Program-made: the position numbers and the translations under genes
NCBI RefSeq assembly: GCF_900129665.1
Contig: NZ_FQWL01000001.1
Coordinates: 62,001-126,000, forward strand
Length of the DNA stretch: 64,000 nucleotides
DNA from: Flagellimonas flava
GTDB lineage: Bacteria; Bacteroidota; Bacteroidia; Flavobacteriales; Flavobacteriaceae
Direction: 5' to 3'
Shown here: positions 59,378 to 64,000 of the stretch, piece after piece
How positions within the stretch are numbered: position 1 is the first letter of the stretch
Layout of the letters: each line of letters begins with the position of its first letter
The notes under the pieces: model-generated
Database searches by the model: none
What the model was told of the DNA's origin: nothing
The model's input: only the letters and a program-made list of their open reading frames with translations

Positions 59378-60448
59378 ATGTCCGAAGAAAAGTTGATGTC
59401 CAAGAAAAAACCAGCGTATCCGGTCAACAAAAAGTTGGATGGATACCTGCACCGGTATAGTCGCAAGATAGAAATCCCAATTTTTTACGAAGACCTCTTA
59501 CGCTTTTCTGGTTCTGTGGTGGTCTATGACTCGGAAGGAGCCGATACACTTTGGGTTAGGGTATACTATTCCGATTTTGAACGCGAGGAAATCGATTTAA
59601 GTCTTAAAAAGGTCTATTCCATTTTACATTCTGATGGTGGAGATCGTATTCTGGAATATCTCAATGTGGATGCCGTGGACTACTGTACTTTTGGGAACTC
59701 CAAACCATTTCGTATTAAGATCCGGAATATCCTAAATGATAACTACACCTATTTCTACGTAAAAAAAACAGATGCGTCCCGCGTTTATGGGTTGGAGTTG
59801 GAACATATGCTTTCGCCCTATAACCTAAACTTTTTAGTGTATGGCGACACCTTGATCGAGGAGCATATTGCAGGAATTCCAGGAGATGTTTTTATAGAAG
59901 ACATGTTGCCCAAATGCACGGAAGCCGAAAAGGCACAATTGGCCAAGGAGTTCGTCAAGTTTAATGAACGCTGTATGATTCGGTTGTTGGGAGATATGCG
60001 CTCCTACAACTATGTGATTGTACCCGTACACGATTTTGACCATGTAGTCTATAAAATCAGGGCCATTGATTTTGATCAACAGTGTTTTGAGGGAAAACTT
60101 AAGGTATACCGACCACAGTTTTTCAAGGAAAACTTTCAGATGGTGGAGTTGGTCCGCACCAAACTGCAGAAATACTCTGTTGATCAGTATAAAATAGAAG
60201 AGCGTTCCATAGTGGCCAAACGCATCATCAGTTCTGGTAATCGCATCAAGCGTTTGGTAAGTATTAGCAAAACAGACCATATTTCGCTTGATGAAAACAT
60301 TAATGACCTAAAGTTGCAGATATACGAGCTTACAAAGGACATGGGTTTTAAGCGGTGCAAAACAATGGGAGAAGTGCTATCCCTTGCTTTGGATTTTGTA
60401 AGACGCAATTACCAGGATGTAAATATGAGCACCATTTTTGATGCCTAG
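59378..60448 (+). CDS. protein-kinase-like orphan protein
   Basis: 356-residue cytoplasmic protein with no name I can give. Several segments fit a distant protein-kinase/APH fold: YFYVKKTDASRVYGLELEHML (Lys129/130 as beta3 lysine, Glu in the following helix), a hinge-like TLIEEHIAGIPGDVFIEDML, RLLGDMRSYNYVIV (Asp206, Asn211, same D-x4-N spacing as the catalytic loop of aminoglycoside kinases) and YKIRAIDFDQQ (Asp231/Asp233 like DFG or DxD). The C-terminus (about 300-356) is helical. ATG 59378 is used instead of an upstream TTG (59357). Divergent from the ABC pair. The fold assignment is inference. Confidence 0.8.
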   Translation: MSEEKLMSKKKPAYPVNKKLDGYLHRYSRKIEIPIFYEDLLRFSGSVVVYDSEGADTLWVRVYYSDFEREEIDLSLKKVYSILHSDGGDRILEYLNVDAVDYCTFGNSKPFRIKIRNILNDNYTYFYVKKTDASRVYGLELEHMLSPYNLNFLVYGDTLIEEHIAGIPGDVFIEDMLPKCTEAEKAQLAKEFVKFNERCMIRLLGDMRSYNYVIVPVHDFDHVVYKIRAIDFDQQCFEGKLKVYRPQFFKENFQMVELVRTKLQKYSVDQYKIEERSIVAKRIISSGNRIKRLVSISKTDHISLDENINDLKLQIYELTKDMGFKRCKTMGEVLSLALDFVRRNYQDVNMSTIFDA

Positions 60449-60535
60449 GGTGCAAATGTCTGAAATCAGGAGGTTTGATTTTGTTTAGATTGGTTTGTTT
60501 GCCAATGACAATAAGAAATCTACATACTTCTAGAA

Positions 60536-60583
60536 CCTAAACCAAAACCTAAACCTGAATTTGAGTTAGAACCGGAACCTCTG
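60536..60583. repeat. degenerate hexanucleotide repeat downstream of the nucleoid-protein gene
   Basis: Eight consecutive hexamers with period 6: CCTAAA CCAAAA CCTAAA, then CCTGAA TTTGAG TTAGAA, CCGGAA CCTCTG. It starts 7 bp beyond the stop of the minus-strand gene at 60590. The core TGAATTTGAG (60556-60565) recurs at 61723-61732, after the stop of the next gene. The rest of 60449-60589 holds no gene. Confidence 0.65.
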
Positions 60584-60589
60584 TTAAGA

Positions 60590-61648
60590 CTAGCTCTTTT
60601 GTTCCTTATTGAAATACACTAGATAGTAGTACATCTGTCGCTCCTCATCCCATCCTTTCTCTACAAATTTTTCAGCAGATTCCGGGTTGATGAAGTCCAT
60701 CTTAATCTGAATATTGGTATCCAGGTTAATGACATTCTTAATTTTTTTTCGGGCATCGGAAACGGCTTTGTTGGCAATGTCAAAGTTGGAAACATCCTCG
60801 ATACTGTATTTGGGTCCTTTTTCAACCTTATAGTGTTTGAACTCGGGAATAAGCTCAGGGTTTTCCATCACCTCGTTCAAAAATGAGCTTTCCTCAAAGG
60901 CATCGTTCTTTGCGAAATGATTTACGGCCCTGTTCATAAAAAGCACTTCCTGTTGTTTGTCCTCCGCGGGCAATACCACATCCTTGGCAAAGTTTTGACA
61001 GAACTTTAGGTAGTTTTTGGTATAAAAGTTTTCATCGGTCAATGGAATCAATCCCAAGAAATTCTCCAACCAATATTTCGCATCATAACGATTGCTATCC
61101 ACCGAAAGTACTTTATAACCCTCTTCTTGTTCTACGTTAAAGACAATGCAACCTTTGTCCAACTTGTTGATGTTGATGCCCTGGCGGATCAAAATCTCCA
61201 AATTTTGACCTTTTTCGGCAAATTGAAGGAAATCGTGCTTCAGCTCACTTTTAAAAATACCAATGGCCTCCGTTTTTTGGTTGTCTATGACCATATCGGA
61301 AAAATGAACTACATATACCTCACCACTTTTAATGTGGGGGTGACTGGATTGTTCGTAAAGATGGGTGGTAATTTTCTTGGATAATTCATGAAAGTCTGAC
61401 GAAGGTTTAAGAAGTGCCTCAACCGATTGGTACACTTCATTAAACTCTAGATCTGCCTCGTGGGAAAATCTAAAATAATTTTCCTCTTTTTCTCGAAAAG
61501 GCTTAAAAAAGTACTCTTTAAGCACTCCCGCCATTTCATCATTGAGCGAAAAGGGCTCTTGGGATAAAAAGATAGGTTCGTTCTTGCTTTTGTTACCTAC
61601 ACTGTGCAGGGAAAGATTTTCGATTTGGGCAGAATAAAAGTTGAGCAT
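60590..61648 (-). CDS. nucleoid-associated protein, NdpA/YejK-like
   Basis: 352-residue cytoplasmic protein of the 37-kDa nucleoid-associated (NA37) family. The core SGEVYVVHFSDMVIDNQKTEAIGIFKSE and GININKLDKGCIVFNVEQEEGYKVLSVDSNRYDAKYWLENFLGL... is the recognisable portion. Most members bind DNA, but some have been linked to phage or plasmid defence, so the exact role is open. The gene is bracketed on both sides by degenerate hexamer repeats (60536-60583, 61705-61746). Confidence 0.82.
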   Translation of the reverse strand: MLNFYSAQIENLSLHSVGNKSKNEPIFLSQEPFSLNDEMAGVLKEYFFKPFREKEENYFRFSHEADLEFNEVYQSVEALLKPSSDFHELSKKITTHLYEQSSHPHIKSGEVYVVHFSDMVIDNQKTEAIGIFKSELKHDFLQFAEKGQNLEILIRQGININKLDKGCIVFNVEQEEGYKVLSVDSNRYDAKYWLENFLGLIPLTDENFYTKNYLKFCQNFAKDVVLPAEDKQQEVLFMNRAVNHFAKNDAFEESSFLNEVMENPELIPEFKHYKVEKGPKYSIEDVSNFDIANKAVSDARKKIKNVINLDTNIQIKMDFINPESAEKFVEKGWDEERQMYYYLVYFNKEQKS

Positions 61649-61704
61649 TTCGGAAAAAGGGTTTAAAAGGTAAAAGGCTAAGATTTAATGATTTTCTAAA
61701 TCAT

Positions 61705-61746
61705 GGGTTTGAGTTTTGGACTTGAATTTGAGCTTTAGTTCCAGTT
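61705..61746. repeat. degenerate hexanucleotide repeat downstream of the pRiA4b-like gene
   Basis: Period-6 sequence GGGTTT GAGTTT TGGACT, then TGAATT TGAGCT TTAGTT CCAGTT, overlapping the stop codon of the minus-strand gene at 61735. Contains TGAATTTGAG (61723-61732) in the same orientation as the copy at 60556-60565. Confidence 0.55.
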
Positions 61747-62229
61747 TTCATCAAAGTCGAAGTCATCATAGCTGTCGAACGAATCGTCAAAGTCCACTGA
61801 AGGCTTGGATTCAAACTTTTTTTCCGGAGGGGAATCTGGAAGCTCCCCAAAACTGAACAGTAAATTGGGATAGCTTCGTCCATTTTCTTTTTCGACAATA
61901 TCAGCAAGCTCAATAAAAAATGTCCACATACTTAAAAAGTCGTAGACGTAAATAAGTTTTGGGTTTTGTTCAGTCAGTACATCATCTAGGGAAGTCTCGT
62001 TCATCAAGCGTACATCGGAACCATTTTCACCCATATCAAAAAGTGCAATTTCCTCATCCTGGTTCCATTCCTCATCACAAGTGTAAAAGGATGCCATTTC
62101 ACTTCCACCAAAACCAAAGGCCTGGGTTATGGCGTTATGAAACTCTTCCAGAGAATCGGAGGCTTCAATTTCCAAGTCTCTAAAAATATCTTCTTCGGCA
62201 TCAAGAATTACCCTGATTTTATAAATCAT
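61735..62229 (-). CDS. plasmid pRiA4b ORF-3 family protein (IS1096 TnpR-like fold)
   Basis: 164-residue protein. MIYKIRVILDAEEDIFRDLEIEASDSLEEFHNAITQAFGFGGSEMASFY and KLIYVYDFLSMWTFFIELADI match the PRiA4_ORF3 family; the C-terminus is acidic (SVDFDDSFDSYDDFDFDEN). Despite the family's name there is no sign of a plasmid or IS here; these proteins are common on chromosomes and their function is unknown. ATG 62229 is used; the frame could also open at TTG 62235. Its stop lies in a hexamer repeat. Confidence 0.85.
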   Translation of the reverse strand: MIYKIRVILDAEEDIFRDLEIEASDSLEEFHNAITQAFGFGGSEMASFYTCDEEWNQDEEIALFDMGENGSDVRLMNETSLDDVLTEQNPKLIYVYDFLSMWTFFIELADIVEKENGRSYPNLLFSFGELPDSPPEKKFESKPSVDFDDSFDSYDDFDFDENWN

Positions 62230-62272
62230 CAGCAAAAATTAAAATAGGGTCAAAGTTACAACAAATACTATT

Positions 62273-63289
62273 TTATTTTGTGAATCGGTGTAAGGTAAAC
62301 GTCATGCCGGCCAAAAGAAAAAAAGCGCCGACCTGGTGCAGGACGCCAAGCCAAAGGGGTACCGCCCATATTAGGGTAAATACACCCAAAATAAATTGCA
62401 GGGTAACCAGGATCAAAAGGGATTTCACCCCATTTTGTTGAAATCTGGTTAGGGCTTTATCTTTGGTCTTGTACCAAATAAGTAACACGAAAGCCACAAC
62501 TACATAGGCCAAATACCGATGTATAAACTGAACTCCACTCTTTCCTTCGTAAAAATTCTTTAGGACGGGCTGTTGTTCAATATAAACAGTTTCATGGATA
62601 ACCTTTCCTTCACTCATTAAGGGCCAATGATTGTGTATAAAGCCAGCATCCAAGCCTGCCACGAAAGCTCCCCACACAATCTGAAGCAATAAAACAACGA
62701 GGGCGAAACGAACAAGATTTCGAATACTCTTTTCGATTTGCTTTTTGCTTGGGAAAACTAGGTCTAGGGCGACCCAGAGGCTGTAGGCAAAGGTGATAAA
62801 GGCAGTAGTTAAATGAGCAGCCAACCTATAATGGGATACATCCGGGCGGTCCACCAGACCGCTTTTTACCATATACCAACCCAGAAAACCTTGAAATCCC
62901 CCTAGGAAAAGCAGAAGAAAACACTTTTTTAGGATGGGTTTATCCAATCTTTTGGTTATCCAAAAGAACAAGAAGGGAACAATGAATACGATGCCGATAA
63001 ACCTTCCAATTACGCGATGGAGCCATTCCCAGAAATAGATACTTTTAAAATCTTCTAGTGTAAAATGATAATTCAGTTTTTGGTACTCAGGAAATTGTTG
63101 GTAGAGCTCAAAGGCCTCTTGCCATTCCTGTTCGTTCATAGGGGGGAGCGTACCGCTGATGAGGTTGTAATCGGACATGGAAAGCCCGGAATGGGTCAGC
63201 CGTGTTATACCACCAACGACCACCATGATGAAAACTAATACGCACCCAGTCAATAACCAATAAATTATAGGTCTGTTAGATTTTGTCAT
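62273..63289 (-). CDS. ctaA: heme A synthase (COX15/CtaA)
   Basis: 338-residue inner-membrane enzyme with eight helices that oxidises heme O to heme A for cytochrome oxidases. Haem-ligand histidines are in [33 protein letters not shown] and [39 protein letters not shown] is the family's N-terminal block. It lacks the CxxxxxC pair of B. subtilis CtaA, like the COX15 type. Its start overlaps the upstream tRNA nucleotidyltransferase gene by 14 bp. Confidence 0.95.
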   Translation of the reverse strand: MTKSNRPIIYWLLTGCVLVFIMVVVGGITRLTHSGLSMSDYNLISGTLPPMNEQEWQEAFELYQQFPEYQKLNYHFTLEDFKSIYFWEWLHRVIGRFIGIVFIVPFLFFWITKRLDKPILKKCFLLLFLGGFQGFLGWYMVKSGLVDRPDVSHYRLAAHLTTAFITFAYSLWVALDLVFPSKKQIEKSIRNLVRFALVVLLLQIVWGAFVAGLDAGFIHNHWPLMSEGKVIHETVYIEQQPVLKNFYEGKSGVQFIHRYLAYVVVAFVLLIWYKTKDKALTRFQQNGVKSLLILVTLQFILGVFTLIWAVPLWLGVLHQVGAFFLLAGMTFTLHRFTK

Positions 63290-64000
63290 TTTTAGGTGTC
63301 AAGTTCATTTTTTTTCCTTTTTCAAGCATATAAGCGAAAGCAGCACCATGTTCATTTGGAATTTCACCTTCTAAAATGGCCTCTTTTATGGCGTCTTTCA
63401 AAATACCTATCTCCTTCGAAGGTTTTAGGTTAAAGGTTTCCATAATCTCCTCTCCGGTAACAGGGGGTTGAAAGTTTCTAACATGATCTCGTTCTTCCAC
63501 CTCCACAATCTTTTGACGAACAATTTGGAAATTGTTCTTGTAACGCTTTTGTTTTTTTGGATTCTTTGTGGTGATATCCGCTTCGCACAAGGTCATAAGA
63601 TCATCCACAAATTCCCCCGCGTCAAAGACTAATCTGCGCACCGCAGAATCGGTCACATGGTCTTCGGAAAGAATAATGGGCCTTGAACTCATCAGCACCA
63701 TTTTTTGAACGAATTTCATCTTGTCGTTCAAGGGCATCCGTAATCGTTTAAAGAGTTTGTACACCATTTTGGAGCCCACAAACTCATGTGCGTGAAACGT
63801 CCATCCAATTTTTTTGTGAAAACGCTTAGTGGGGGCTTTTCCAATATCATGTAGCAATGCCGCCCAACGTAACCATAGATTGTCGGTGGTCTCTGCAATA
63901 TTGTCCACTACTTCCAAGGTATGCCAAAAATTGTCCTTGTGCCTTTGTCCTTCAATTTCCTCAATGCCCTGTAATGCGGTCAGTTCTGGAAGTATAAGGT
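63276..64000 (-). CDS. cca: CCA tRNA nucleotidyltransferase, C-terminal HD part (5' end outside window)
   Basis: At least 241 codons of an enzyme that adds CCA to tRNA 3' ends. The window begins inside the protein at [33 protein letters not shown] and continues through the HD domain [18 protein letters not shown], then a helical C-terminus with [35 protein letters not shown]. Flavobacterial CCA enzymes have this HD extension after the class II nucleotidyltransferase head, which is outside. An apparent TTG start at 63917 is internal. Overlaps ctaA by 14 bp. Confidence 0.9.
   Translation of the reverse strand, partial: LILPELTALQGIEEIEGQRHKDNFWHTLEVVDNIAETTDNLWLRWAALLHDIGKAPTKRFHKKIGWTFHAHEFVGSKMVYKLFKRLRMPLNDKMKFVQKMVLMSSRPIILSEDHVTDSAVRRLVFDAGEFVDDLMTLCEADITTKNPKKQKRYKNNFQIVRQKIVEVEERDHVRNFQPPVTGEEIMETFNLKPSKEIGILKDAIKEAILEGEIPNEHGAAFAYMLEKGKKMNLTPKNDKI

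Noticed and set aside
61735..62229. mobile element suggested by the pRiA4b ORF-3 / IS1096 name
   Set aside because: No transposase, inverted repeats or target duplication nearby; the family is common on chromosomes.
63276..63917. complete small HD protein starting at TTG 63917
   Set aside because: The frame stays open to the window edge and the upstream residues belong to a CCA nucleotidyltransferase.
1..64000. CRISPR arrays, tRNA or rRNA genes, prophage, defence islands
   Set aside because: I looked for regularly spaced repeats, tRNA-like cloverleaf sequences, integrases, transposases and known defence genes and saw none.

Overview
The window reads as a chromosomal segment of a marine-type member of the Flavobacteriaceae (Bacteroidota). 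The evidence is two proteins with type B type-IX-secretion C-terminal domains, a FecA-like TonB-dependent receptor, DUF4856, imelysin, DUF6268 and DUF3276 proteins, an enlarged NusB, AT-rich intergenic DNA, few clear Shine-Dalgarno sequences, and many promoters of the Bacteroidota form (TTG or TTTG, about 20 nt, TAnnTTTG). I cannot name the genus with confidence. Almost everything is ordinary, compact, vertically inherited-looking housekeeping and envelope sequence. I see no prophage, insertion sequence, CRISPR array, rRNA or tRNA.

Layout. 0-2.4 kb: a P-II/ammonium-transporter operon (minus strand, cut by the left edge) preceded by three copies of a 9-bp motif, then a fluoride channel, two small membrane proteins and a MazG-like pyrophosphohydrolase. 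2.4-7.2 kb: ilvE, mnmD, a TIGR01777 epimerase and grpE-dnaJ. 7.4-12.7 kb: a plus-strand run with an ABC exporter pair, MscS channel, DUF6268 outer-membrane protein and a sigma-54 activator that has no DNA-binding domain. 13.5-19.8 kb: PPK2, an M28 peptidase, twin DUF7151-like lipoproteins, a cyclophilin-FKBP fusion, two 27-28-residue membrane microproteins, cold-shock protein and peroxiredoxin. 19.9-28.5 kb: YfiT/DinB, GNAT, cupin, thioredoxin-like, M14 carboxypeptidase, DUF3276 and an MdlA-like ABC exporter. 28.6-36.3 kb: nusB, DUF1573, yajC, a Gfo/Idh/MocA oxidoreductase, pepT, pyrD, a LysE exporter and HMG-CoA lyase.

36.4-43.8 kb holds the most coherent accessory system: DUF4856 lipoprotein, imelysin lipoprotein, an HTTM/vitamin-K-carboxylase-like membrane protein, FecA-like receptor and a 4-TM protein, with a divergent DUF6686 gene. 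Three 19-bp 9-1-9 palindromes with the half-site TCTAAAT lie at its two promoters, which suggests one (probably iron-responsive) repressor. The HTTM protein keeps the His and Lys that correspond to key residues of gamma-glutamyl carboxylase.

43.9-64 kb: guaB, a thioredoxin-like protein, lysA with DUF3995, a Lon-N protein, sucC, a TerB-like protein, hsp20, uvrB, the two T9SS cargo proteins, a second ABC exporter pair, a kinase-like orphan, a nucleoid-associated protein flanked by degenerate hexamer repeats, a pRiA4b ORF-3-like protein, heme A synthase, and the HD end of a CCA tRNA nucleotidyltransferase (cut by the right edge).

The main discovery candidates are: (1) a family of three tiny membrane proteins (1453-1632, 18423-18506, 18589-18675) that align without gaps over 24 residues; (2) the putative iron-regulated HTTM/imelysin locus with its operators; (3) the activator lacking a DNA-binding domain; (4) the orphan with protein-kinase-like catalytic motifs.
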